Assembly (NCBI RefSeq): GCF_030127145.1
Contig: NZ_CP126158.1
Location: forward strand, 186,001 to 250,000
Reading direction: 5' to 3'
Source of the DNA: Halobaculum halobium
GTDB taxonomy: Archaea; Halobacteriota; Halobacteria; Halobacteriales; Haloferacaceae
Length of the DNA stretch: 64,000 nucleotides
Shown here: in pieces, positions 34,741-42,270 of the stretch
How positions within the stretch are numbered: the stretch's first letter is position 1
Layout of the letters: every line of letters starts with the position of its first letter
Translations under genes and position numbers: made by a program
The notes under the pieces: generated by a model
What the model saw: only the letters and a program-made list of their open reading frames with translations
What the model was told of the DNA's origin: nothing
Databases searched by the model: none

Positions 34741-35916
34741 TCAGGCCTCGCCGCGGACGGCCGCCGCGAGGTCGTCGCGCGAGAACAGTTCGCCGGAGAA
34801 CCGGTCGGGGAAGTACAACGTCGAGAAGCGTTCGAGGTTGAACAGGTGCTGAAGCGGACCCTGGTAGATGGGGCCGCCGCGGAACACGCGACCCTCCTGC
34901 ACAGCCGTCAGCTCCGAGGCCACGTCGTGATCCTGCATGAACGAGACGACGGTGTCGCGGAACTCCTGTTCGGTCTTCCCCTCGTGGCCGCGCAGGAGGA
35001 TGGAGTCGGGGTCGACCGAGAGCAACGTCTCGTAGTCGATCTGCCCGCGGTCGTTGGTCGAGAGCCCGGAGACGCCGGTGCCTGAGAGCGCGTCCGTGAT
35101 CCCGAGGTCGCGGAACTGCTTCTTGTTGGTCCCGCGGTCGGAGAGGCGGTACGGGTAGAACTGTTCGGGCTCGTCGCTCGCGCCGAAGCACAGCAACGCG
35201 TTCGGCCGGCTGTCGGCGCTCGGGAGATCCGCACTCACCGTCGCGAGCGCGTCGTCGTGGACCGCCTTCACCGCCTCGTAGCGGTCGGTTCGCTGGAACA
35301 CCTCCGCGACCTTCTCGAACGCCTCGTACAGCGTGTAGTAGCGATACTCGTGCCACCCGTCGGTCCGGCGGAAGATCGTGTTGCCGACGAACGGCCCGAC
35401 GTCGTCGACGACGCCGTCCACGTCGGACTGTTCGAGCTTGAAGCCGTTGTTGATCAGCCACTGCGGGTCGATGAGGTGCACGTCGCTGTCGAGTTCGTAG
35501 AACAGTTCGCGGTCGATGGCGAACGAGTCGCCCAGCAGTTGGGTGGGCTCCGCGTTCACGGAGACCCCGTCCAACTCGGCGACGTGGTCCGTGTGGAAGC
35601 GCGCGGTGTTGCCGACCGCGAGGAGGTCGTCTCCCTTCCCGAGCGCGATACCCATGTCCGCGTATCCCGACTCGTACGCCGAGAACGTCTCCGGCACCGC
35701 GTCGAACGTCACGTCGCCGACGGGTTCCATCGAGACGGTGTGGCTGGCGGTCGGCGGCGCCGTCGTCGTCGCATCCGCCTCCGTGGCCGGCGTCGATCCG
35801 TCGCCCCCGGCCGACTCAGTTTCTCCCCCGTCGCCGTCGGATCCGGCACAGCCGGCGAGTCCGGTGGCTATCGCGCTCGCGCCCACACCGACGAACGTCC
35901 TTCGATCCAGGTCCAT
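34741..35916 (-). CDS. Iron-siderophore type ABC transporter substrate-binding lipoprotein
   Basis: A 391-residue periplasmic-binding-type protein. The Tat signal DRRTFVG (residues 4-10) and lipobox LAGC put the lipidated Cys at residue 23, followed by a Gly/Asp/Ser/Thr-rich linker of about 25 residues. The body has the two-lobed TroA/FepB-type fold (DDLLAVGNTARFHTDHV; SALLCFGASDEPEQF region). It presents the chelate to the FecCD permease. It has its own promoter, with two palindromes upstream, and a gap of about 120 bases to the permease gene. Confidence 0.85.
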   Translation of the reverse strand: MDLDRRTFVGVGASAIATGLAGCAGSDGDGGETESAGGDGSTPATEADATTTAPPTASHTVSMEPVGDVTFDAVPETFSAYESGYADMGIALGKGDDLLAVGNTARFHTDHVAELDGVSVNAEPTQLLGDSFAIDRELFYELDSDVHLIDPQWLINNGFKLEQSDVDGVVDDVGPFVGNTIFRRTDGWHEYRYYTLYEAFEKVAEVFQRTDRYEAVKAVHDDALATVSADLPSADSRPNALLCFGASDEPEQFYPYRLSDRGTNKKQFRDLGITDALSGTGVSGLSTNDRGQIDYETLLSVDPDSILLRGHEGKTEQEFRDTVVSFMQDHDVASELTAVQEGRVFRGGPIYQGPLQHLFNLERFSTLYFPDRFSGELFSRDDLAAAVRGEA

Positions 35917-35921
35917 ACTGT

Positions 35922-35935
35922 TTCGGCCAGCCTAA
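35922..35935. promoter_or_regulatory. Iron-box-like palindrome next to the binding-protein start codon
   Basis: TTCGG-CCAG-CCTAA, with one arm mismatch against TTAGG. It ends six bases from the ATG at 35916, over the presumed transcription start; the TATA-like CTTTTAT (35939-35946, minus strand) is just upstream. Same arm sequence and 14-bp layout as the site at 34646. Confidence 0.5.
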
Positions 35936-35956
35936 ACAAATAAAAGCGCGTCGGTT

Positions 35957-35972
35957 TTTTGGCTGGCCAAAA
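35957..35972. promoter_or_regulatory. Second palindrome upstream of the binding-protein gene
   Basis: TTTTGGC-TG-GCCAAAA: perfect 7-bp inverted repeat, 41-56 bases before the ATG at 35916 and directly upstream of the TATA-like element. Core TTNGGC..GCCNAA is shared with the site at 35922, spaced by 35 to 36 bases. It lies in the 139-base divergent region with the SRPBCC gene. Confidence 0.5.
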
Positions 35973-36020
35973 TATATTCGCAGCCACCGGCGCCGACTAA
36001 GGGTCCGCGCCGTCCCAGCC

Positions 36021-36030
36021 CGAACCCTTA
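36021..36030 (+). promoter_or_regulatory. Core promoter element of the SRPBCC gene
   Basis: CGAACCCTTA, 26-35 bases before the ATG at 36056, of the AACCCTT type seen before several genes in this window (see findings). Confidence 0.45.
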
Positions 36031-36055
36031 CCTCTCGTCCGGCGGATCCGGAGAC

Positions 36056-36598
36056 ATGGACGAGCTCGTGGTCTCGACGGACGTGTACGTCGCCCCCGAG
36101 GAGGCGTACGAGTTCCTCGTGGACCTCCCGCGCTACGAGCGATACAGCGAGTACCTCGACCGCGTGTCGCGGACGCACGGCGACGGCGGTCCCGGGTCGC
36201 GCTACGCGCTCCGGTTCGCGTGGTGGAAGCTGACGTACACCGCCCGTTCGGAGGTGACCGACGTGGAACCGCCGACGCGGATCGACTGGCGGATCCTGAA
36301 AGACATTCGAGCGCGCGGCTCGTGGCGGATCGAGCCCTTCGACGATCTGCCGGCAGACGCGCCCGACGACGCGACGGTCGGCTGTCGCGTCACCTTCGAA
36401 GTCCGTTTCGACGCCGAGAGCGCGGACGCCTCGTCGGTGTCGCTCCCGCCGCTGGTTTCGTTCGACTGGGTACTCGACAAGGTGAGAGGGCTCGTCACCG
36501 AGGAGGCCGAGCGGGTCGTCAGGCGTGCGGTCGCCGATCTCGAGGGGCGCGATCGAGAGGTGACGCTCGTCGTTCGCGAGGACACGGACGCGGTGTAG
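36056..36598 (+). CDS. SRPBCC (START-like) family protein
   Basis: A 180-residue helix-grip fold protein of the polyketide-cyclase/START-like type: VSTDVYVAPEEAYEFLVDLPRYERYSEYL at the start, then VEPPTRIDWRI and a long C-terminal helix (residues 137-165, LDKVRGLVTEEAERVVRRAVADLEG). Such proteins bind a hydrophobic ligand; the ligand here is unknown. Oriented opposite to the iron-binding lipoprotein, it has its own CGAACCCTTA promoter. Confidence 0.75.
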   Translation: MDELVVSTDVYVAPEEAYEFLVDLPRYERYSEYLDRVSRTHGDGGPGSRYALRFAWWKLTYTARSEVTDVEPPTRIDWRILKDIRARGSWRIEPFDDLPADAPDDATVGCRVTFEVRFDAESADASSVSLPPLVSFDWVLDKVRGLVTEEAERVVRRAVADLEGRDREVTLVVREDTDAV

Positions 36599-36733
36599 CG
36601 GCGGTGGAGGGTCCTCGGTGCCGTCGAAGTGACGACCGCGTCCGCGCCACTGGCGGTGACGCGGGTGGTTCAACTTCGGAACGCTCATTTTGTTCGGTCG
36701 AACACGAACGGGCATGACAGGGGTGGCCCCGCC

Positions 36734-38071
36734 GTGCGAGTCGTGATCATCGGCGCGGGACAGGTGGGAGAGAGCATCGCCGCGGACCTCGACGAGAGCC
36801 ACGAGGTGGTGATCGTCGAGCGGGACGCCGACCGGTGCGACGAACTGACGTACTCGCTCGACGTGTTGACGATCAACGGCGACGGGACCGCCGTCTCCAC
36901 GCTGGAGGACGCCGGCATCACGGAGGCGGACATGGTGATCGCCTCCACCGACAACGACGAGACGAACATCGTCGCCTGTTCGACGGCGAAGGCCGTGAGC
37001 GACGCGTTCACGATCGCCCGGATCAAGAACACCGAGTACCTGCGCACCTGGGAGCGCTCGCGGACGGCGTTCGGCATCGATTTTATGGTGTGTACGAACC
37101 TGCTCACCGCGGAGTCGATCGTCAGAGTGATCGGGCTGCCCGCGGCCCACCAGGTCAATCTCTTCGCGGACGGCGAGGTGCAGATGGCCGAGTTCGACGT
37201 GAGCGAGGAGAGCCCGATTGCGGGTCAGACGGTCAGCGAGGCCGATCGGTTCGACTCGCTCACCTTCGCGTCGCTCATCCGCGACGAGGAGGTCGTCATC
37301 CCGCGCGGCGAGACGCGGATCACCGCGGGCGATCGGGCGGTCGTGATCGGCTCACCCGGCAGCGTTCGCGGGTTCGCCGCCGACGTGGCCCCGGAAGAGC
37401 ACGTCGGAACGAGCGAGGAGGTGGTCATCGTCGGCGGGTCCGAGATCGGCTACCACGCCGCGCGTCTGCTCGCCGAGCGTGGGTTCTCTCCCCGGCTCAT
37501 CGAGCAGGACGAAGAGCGGGCCCGCGAACTCGCAGAGGAGCTCCCCGAGACGGTCGTCATGCAGTCTGACGCCACCGACGTCGACTTCCTCGAGCGCGAG
37601 CACGTCGGCGACGCCGACGTCCTCGTTGCCACGTTGGACTCCGACGAGAAGAACCTCCTGTCGTGTCTGCTGGCGAGCCGAATCGGCGTCGAGCGCACGG
37701 TCGCGGTCGTCGACCGGACCGTCTACGTCGATCTCTTCGAGACGGTCGGCATCGACGTGGGCGTCAGCCCGCGAGCGGTCGTCGCCGAGGAGATCTCCCG
37801 GTTCACGCGAGAGGGCAGCGCCGAGAACGTCGCGTTCATCGAGGACGACCGAGCGGAAGTCTTGGAGGTCGAAGTGAGCGAGGAGTCGATGCTCGCAAAC
37901 CGCCCCATCAGCGAGTCGATCCACGACTTCCCGCCGTGCCTGGTGATCGGTGCGATCACCCGGGACAGGGATCTCGTCACCCCTCGCGGTGACACGGTGA
38001 TCAAGCCCGGCGACCACGTCGTCGTCTTTTTCGAGGAGAGCGTCGTCGACGAGGTCACGAGCAAACTCTAA
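36734..38071 (+). CDS. trkA: Trk potassium uptake system regulatory subunit TrkA
   Basis: A 445-residue protein with two Rossmann-type nucleotide-binding RCK domains, each followed by a TrkA-C domain: first GxGxxG motif IIGAGQVGESIA at residues 5-16, second IVGGSEIGYHAARLLAE near residue 234, and TrkA-C regions ending VVIGSPGSVRGF and VVVFFEES. It is the cytoplasmic NAD(H)/ATP-gated regulator of TrkH. Start GTG at 36734 is where homology begins; the longer frame adds 35 unrelated residues. The TrkH gene is 4 kb away at 42271, not adjacent. Confidence 0.85.
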   Translation: MRVVIIGAGQVGESIAADLDESHEVVIVERDADRCDELTYSLDVLTINGDGTAVSTLEDAGITEADMVIASTDNDETNIVACSTAKAVSDAFTIARIKNTEYLRTWERSRTAFGIDFMVCTNLLTAESIVRVIGLPAAHQVNLFADGEVQMAEFDVSEESPIAGQTVSEADRFDSLTFASLIRDEEVVIPRGETRITAGDRAVVIGSPGSVRGFAADVAPEEHVGTSEEVVIVGGSEIGYHAARLLAERGFSPRLIEQDEERARELAEELPETVVMQSDATDVDFLEREHVGDADVLVATLDSDEKNLLSCLLASRIGVERTVAVVDRTVYVDLFETVGIDVGVSPRAVVAEEISRFTREGSAENVAFIEDDRAEVLEVEVSEESMLANRPISESIHDFPPCLVIGAITRDRDLVTPRGDTVIKPGDHVVVFFEESVVDEVTSKL

Positions 38072-38091
38072 GCCGTCGCGCCCGGTCTCGG

Positions 38092-39207
38092 CTACTCGAT
38101 CGTCAGCGTTCGCTCGGGCATTCCGCCCTGGAGCGCGCCGAAGGCCGTCTCGTACCCCTCGTGGCGCGCGATCTGCGGCCACACCGTCGGCGTCAGCGTC
38201 AGCTCGTCGCCCGACTCGACGCTCGCGCCCTCCATCGCCGCCCCGTAATGGTACGAGAGATCGGGATCGAGCGTCCGGCTCAGCTCGCCGGTGAACAGCG
38301 TCTCACCCCCGCGTTCGTGGGTCGCCTCAAGTCCCATCGCGGGGATCACCATCCGGTTGTACGGGGTTCGCGCCGAAACCGCGAGATACGGGCCGGGAGC
38401 GTCGACGCCGACGGGCGACTCCTCCAGCAGCGTCGCCACGAGGACCGCGTCGTTACTGTTCACTTCGCCGAGTCTCTCCCCCGGGAGGTCGTCTACCGGC
38501 GGCGCGGTCGCGTCGGGCATCATCTCCATCTCCATGCGATCGACGGCGTCGCGCGCACCGGCGTTCTCGAGGGTCCGGAAGGAAATCTCGTCGCGCCCGG
38601 ACTGGCTGTACTCGATCTCGACCGGAACGGTTGCGGGATCGCCAAACCGATCGCGGTACGTCCCCGTCCGCCGGGTGCGGACGCCGCCGACGGAGACGTT
38701 CACGGTGTAGGTACCGTCGCCCTCGAGGCCGAAGTTCGCGCCGTAGTGGGTCCCCATCGGCTGGGAGAGCATCGGGTAAATGACCTCCTGGGAGACGAGC
38801 GACCCGTCCTGTTCGATCTCGACCGACAGGCCGGTTTCCGGGAGTATCTGTCCCGTTTCGGGGTCCCAGACGCTCGCCATCAGGTGCACGTCGTCGTCGG
38901 GCTGCACGTCCGTCTGCTCGACGGACTCGCCGTTGACGTTCCAGAAGCGGTGCGCATACGAGTAGAACACCCCGACGCGGTAGTCCCCGCTCTCACCCAT
39001 GCCGCCCATCTTCATCCCCTCCACGTGGCTCGGGAGGTAGACGCCGTCCGGGCGGTCCTCGACGATCGGCGGCTCGCCGGCGATCCCGTCGCTCGAGCCG
39101 AGTTCGAAACCCAGACAGCCGGAGAGCCCCCCGGCGCCGGCGACAGCACCGGTCGCCGCCGCGCTCCGGAGGAACGTCCGTCTGTCCAACTGCGTTCGTC
39201 TGCGCAT
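38092..39207 (-). CDS. Tat lipoprotein of the Tp34/EfeO-like iron transport type
   Basis: A 371-residue exported protein. Tat signal DRRTFLR (residues 8-14) and lipobox LSGC with Cys at 31. The EGMKMGGMGESGDYRVGVFYSYAHRFWN region (about residues 62-90) resembles the Fe2+-binding protein family P19/Tp34, whose conserved Met and His ligands bind copper and iron; the M-rich motif here is conspicuous. The C-terminal half has a second beta-domain. Its promoter element matches that of the DyP-like gene at the same distance. The protein could deliver iron to a permease that is not identified here. Confidence 0.72.
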   Translation of the reverse strand: MRRRTQLDRRTFLRSAAATGAVAGAGGLSGCLGFELGSSDGIAGEPPIVEDRPDGVYLPSHVEGMKMGGMGESGDYRVGVFYSYAHRFWNVNGESVEQTDVQPDDDVHLMASVWDPETGQILPETGLSVEIEQDGSLVSQEVIYPMLSQPMGTHYGANFGLEGDGTYTVNVSVGGVRTRRTGTYRDRFGDPATVPVEIEYSQSGRDEISFRTLENAGARDAVDRMEMEMMPDATAPPVDDLPGERLGEVNSNDAVLVATLLEESPVGVDAPGPYLAVSARTPYNRMVIPAMGLEATHERGGETLFTGELSRTLDPDLSYHYGAAMEGASVESGDELTLTPTVWPQIARHEGYETAFGALQGGMPERTLTIE

Positions 39208-39211
39208 ACTC

Positions 39212-39560
39212 GTGATCGGACCCGGCGACGAAAGGGGGTTCTGGTACACCCGTCGAATCGGTGGTGCGCCCGTCGAACGCCGTCGGCGAGGAGGAGCGCT
39301 TACTACTGTCGGGGGACGACTGGGGACGACGGACGCACGGGCCGCGCTGGCCGCGGCCGCGACGACGCTGATCGTCACAGCCGGCGTCGTCGTCGTGACC
39401 GCCGGGCCGACTGTCGGTCCGGTCTCCCTCGGCGTCGCTATCGCCGCCGAGGTGTTCGTGATGTACGGCGACGGCCGCGTCGCGGTGCTCGAACCGCCCG
39501 GGACGGCCGGCGGCGCCGGGGTCGAAACCGTGTTATGCGCGCCGACCCTCGACTGCGGCG
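39212..39560 (+). other. Coding-like stretch for a short membrane protein (possible remnant)
   Basis: This 350-base interval between the Tp34-like gene and the small membrane protein at 39561 has no solid gene. One frame reads a hydrophobic, GC3-rich segment (LIVTAGVVVVTAGPTVGPVSL and EVFVMYGDGRVAVLEPP, about 39345-39520) from a GTG at 39212, but it continues into the next gene in another frame until 39937, and no stop follows the hydrophobic part. It may be a truncated or frameshifted membrane-protein remnant. The TTAT at 39534-39537 is probably the promoter element of the gene at 39561. Confidence 0.3.
39231..39240 (-). promoter_or_regulatory. Core promoter element of the Tp34-like gene
   Basis: On the minus strand AACCCCCTTT, its C5 run 27-31 bases before the ATG at 39207. 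The same sequence and spacing occur before the DyP-like gene, extending to an ACCA-N-AACCCCCTT match. Confidence 0.45.
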
Positions 39561-39848
39561 ATGAGACGGAGACTCCTCGCTGCCGCGTTCGTGGCGACGC
39601 TCGCGATCGCGTCGCTTCCGCAGGGCGTGCTGGCTCATCCGGGCCACCCGACCGCGACCCCGACGGGTCCGCTCGCCGGGGCATCCCCAACCGGGCTCGG
39701 GATCGGACTCGCGGGACTGCTCCTCGGGTCCGGGGTGTTGTTGCTCACTCGCGAGGACGTGCTCACCGAGCGCACGCGCAGTGTGGGCGTCGCCGTCGCC
39801 GTCGCGCTGACGGTGATCGGCGCGGTCGTGGCGTTCGTTCACTTCTGA
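39561..39848 (+). CDS. Small exported membrane protein, hypothetical
   Basis: A 95-residue protein: signal peptide MRRRLLAAAFVATLAIASL with a likely cleavage after VLAH/AHP, a short Pro/Thr/His-rich loop (HPGHPTATPTGP), and two hydrophobic segments (about 47-65 and 75-93). The motif HPGHP resembles a small metal-binding loop. It lies between the iron lipoprotein and the DyP-like gene, on the opposite strand from both. A TTAT element about 25 bases upstream fits a leaderless start. Confidence 0.55.
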   Translation: MRRRLLAAAFVATLAIASLPQGVLAHPGHPTATPTGPLAGASPTGLGIGLAGLLLGSGVLLLTREDVLTERTRSVGVAVAVALTVIGAVVAFVHF

Positions 39849-39873
39849 ACCGGCCCCCCGAGCCGCGCGTCGA

Positions 39874-41217
39874 TCACCCCTCGCTTCCGTCGGGCGTCGG
39901 CAGCGCGCGCAGCGACCGCGGCGGAACGAGGAAGTAGCCGCGGTGGCGCAGGAAGATGTACTCGAGGATGCCGTTGTTGACGCGCTGTCGGACGGCCGGC
40001 GTCGCCTCCGTCGCGTCGACGCCGTTCATCGACCGCCGGACGGTCTCGAACTGGTCGATCGAGCGCTGAAGCGACGGGAAGTGCAGGCTCGCGATATCGT
40101 CGTCAGCCGACTCGAAGTGCCGCCGGAGCAAGAGCGGGTTCCCGTCGGCGTCGCGGTTGTCCCGTGCGGCCTTCTGTGCGTGGCCGACCCGCCCGTACTC
40201 CTCAGCGTCGTCGACCACCGTGTCGAGGAACCGGTCGATTCCGGAGTCGTCGCCGAGGTTCGTCCCCACGCCCTCGACGAGGTTCTCCGCGGCGTGGCCC
40301 GGGGAGAACATCTCCATCACCTGTTGGTCGAAGTCCTGCTCCCCGTACCAGTCGTCGAGCCGCTGGCGCCAGTTCCCGACTGACTTCGTCGTCCCCTCGG
40401 CGAACGGCCCCTCGCCGATGGCAACGGAGTCCTCCGTCGCCTGGTTTCCCCTGAACCCGGCCGCGAAGCCCATGAACAGCGGCGCGTCCTCCGGGATCGG
40501 ATTCGGGTCCGGCACCCCGGAGAGGCCGTCGGCCTTCTCGTGGGGCATCCCGGGGTCGAAGAAGCCCGTTCGACGGTCGTCGAGCGCGAGCGCGTCGGTC
40601 AGGGCCGACGGGACCGAAACGCCGTTAGCCTCCTCGCGCTCGCCGAGGAGCGCTTCCTCGGCGGCTAACAGCGCGTCCGGGCGATCGGACGCGAGGTGGA
40701 CGAGCACGTCCTGCGTGTCGAACTCGGGCGTCTCGTAGTCCGCAAGTGGACCGGGCTCCGGCAGGGACACGTCTTCGGGGAGGGCGAGCGATCCCTCGAA
40801 GCGCGCGAAGTACTGCGGCGAGTACCCGGCCGAGTGGAGCAGTCCCTCGTGACTCCACGCGTACGCCCGGTCGAGCGCGTCGAGCGCGGCCGCGACCGCA
40901 CCTCGGTCGTCGTCGCTGGGCGGTCCATCCTCCGGAAGCGAGAGGTACAGAAGAGTCTGATGACGCGGGACTAGCCAGTTGCCGGCGTCGTCGGTCCGGA
41001 TGTGGTCGTTCCAGCCGAACTGGCGATCCGGGTGCGCATCGGCGCCGTCGCCGGCCGGGATCGGCTCCTCGCCGTCGAGCCGGTCGACGCAGGCGGCGAG
41101 GCCGGCAGCGCCGCCGACGGCGACGGCCGCCTTGAGCGCGTCACGTCGCGACAGGCCGTCGGTGGCGAGACCGTCTCCCCCGGGCTCGTCCCCCTCGGAA
41201 GCGTCCGCGTCGGTCAT
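39874..41217 (-). CDS. Tat-exported DyP/EfeB-like haem peroxidase family lipoprotein
   Basis: A 447-residue protein with a Tat signal (SRRDALK, residues 23-29) and lipobox LAAC (Cys 43). The body resembles dye-decolourising peroxidases: GFAAGFRGNQATEDSVAIGEGPF (equivalent of the GxxDG region but with a different sequence), then GRVGHAQKAARDN, whose His is probably the proximal haem ligand, and a C-terminal LHFPSLQRSIDQFE, the beta/alpha element of the DyP fold. EfeB-type DyPs act with EfeO in iron uptake or haem-iron release. Confidence in the family is moderate because key distal residues differ. Confidence 0.65.
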   Translation of the reverse strand: MTDADASEGDEPGGDGLATDGLSRRDALKAAVAVGGAAGLAACVDRLDGEEPIPAGDGADAHPDRQFGWNDHIRTDDAGNWLVPRHQTLLYLSLPEDGPPSDDDRGAVAAALDALDRAYAWSHEGLLHSAGYSPQYFARFEGSLALPEDVSLPEPGPLADYETPEFDTQDVLVHLASDRPDALLAAEEALLGEREEANGVSVPSALTDALALDDRRTGFFDPGMPHEKADGLSGVPDPNPIPEDAPLFMGFAAGFRGNQATEDSVAIGEGPFAEGTTKSVGNWRQRLDDWYGEQDFDQQVMEMFSPGHAAENLVEGVGTNLGDDSGIDRFLDTVVDDAEEYGRVGHAQKAARDNRDADGNPLLLRRHFESADDDIASLHFPSLQRSIDQFETVRRSMNGVDATEATPAVRQRVNNGILEYIFLRHRGYFLVPPRSLRALPTPDGSEG

Positions 41218-41240
41218 ACCCGTGTTACCGGCGTCGCGGA

Positions 41241-41250
41241 GAAGGGGGTT
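41241..41250 (-). promoter_or_regulatory. Core promoter element of the DyP-like gene
   Basis: On the minus strand AACCCCCTTC, the C5 run 27-31 bases before the ATG at 41217, identical in spacing to that before the Tp34-like gene. A further match of about 16 bases (GTGCGC-CGTCGAACG type) lies upstream in both. Confidence 0.45.
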
Positions 41251-41304
41251 GTGGTGCGCGCGTCGAACGGGCGTCGGAGTGACCGCTTCGAGCGGAGCAG
41301 TCGG

Positions 41305-41838
41305 TCACTCGAGCAACGCGTCGACGAGCCGGGTGAACCGATCGAGTAGCCGGTCGGGCAGCGACGGCTCGATCTGCTGCAGCAACGCGGCAGTCGCCTC
41401 CGGGTCGGTCAGCGCGAGCGTGACGCGCCCGTGTGCGTCGCGCCGCTTCTCGACGACACCGGCCTCGACGAGGCCGTCGAGGTGCCACTCTAGGGTGCTC
41501 CTGGCGACGCCGACCGCGTCGGCGACGGCGTCCGGTCGGGCGGGGGCGTCGAGCAGTTCGACGACGGCGTCGCGGGCGGTCTCGCGTCGGAACAACGCCA
41601 GCCGCCGACGGTCGATCGGAGCGACGGTGGGGTCGAAGTAGTGGGTCCGACCCGAGACCTCCTCGCCGACGACGCGGTCCTCGCGGACGAGCCGGCGGAG
41701 GTGGTACTGCGCCTGTCCGGGCGCCAGATCGAGCCGGCGGACGAGTTCGTTGAAGTGGATCCCGGGATGCGCGAAGACGTAGTCGGCGACGCGTTCGCGC
41801 GTCGGCCGGTCGCCTGCCGGCGTTGCGGGATCGCTCAC
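41305..41838 (-). CDS. Winged-helix transcriptional regulator with two HTH units
   Basis: A 177-residue regulator. First winged helix at about residues 13-68 (RERVADYVFAHPGIHFNELVRRLDLAPGQAQYHLRRLVREDRV), second at about 84-143 (ARDAVVELLDAPARPDAVADAVGVARSTLEWHLDGLVEAGVV). Tandem winged helices of this kind are common in haloarchaea. Start GTG at 41838 forms a GTGA overlap with the stop of the membrane protein gene upstream. It may control the neighbouring iron genes, but its own binding site is unknown. Confidence 0.75.
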   Translation of the reverse strand: MSDPATPAGDRPTRERVADYVFAHPGIHFNELVRRLDLAPGQAQYHLRRLVREDRVVGEEVSGRTHYFDPTVAPIDRRRLALFRRETARDAVVELLDAPARPDAVADAVGVARSTLEWHLDGLVEAGVVEKRRDAHGRVTLALTDPEATAALLQQIEPSLPDRLLDRFTRLVDALLE

Positions 41839-42158
41839 GAGGCCGCCTCCGTGCGTATCGTCCGCGCGTAGTACACCGCCGCGATGACGAGGCCGGCCAT
41901 CACCACGTCGAGGAGGTGTTCGCCGAAGTGGTGGGGGCTGACGCCGACGAGGCCGACGGCAGCGGCGCCCGCAAGGCCCGCCCGGGCCGTGAGGGTGCCG
42001 AGCGCGAGCGCGACGAGCAGATACGATCGCGACCGTCGCCGGAGGAACGCCGCCAAGCCGAGCCCGAGGAGGACCGCGCCGGCGACGCCGCCGACCGCGA
42101 CGACGAGCGCGTAGGCGGCACCCTGGAGTCCGGCCGACACGTGGAGCAGGCCGTTCAT
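41835..42158 (-). CDS. Small membrane protein, hypothetical
   Basis: A 107-residue protein with three hydrophobic segments (about 14-37, 45-70 and 80-98) and a HHFGEHLLD stretch (about residues 76-84) with two adjacent His and a third nearby, suggesting metal or haem binding in the membrane. It is the first gene of the pair with the winged-helix regulator and is read before it. A membrane sensor plus regulator is an inference from gene coupling only. Confidence 0.6.
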   Translation of the reverse strand: MNGLLHVSAGLQGAAYALVVAVGGVAGAVLLGLGLAAFLRRRSRSYLLVALALGTLTARAGLAGAAAVGLVGVSPHHFGEHLLDVVMAGLVIAAVYYARTIRTEAAS

Positions 42159-42270
42159 ACCTGTGCGTGACGCCGAGTGGCCTTCACAATTGCGCGCTGC
42201 GTACCGACGGGGGCGACGCGCTCGCGCCGGAACGGTAGCTTCAACAGGGACGCGCTCGCCCGCTTCGAGA

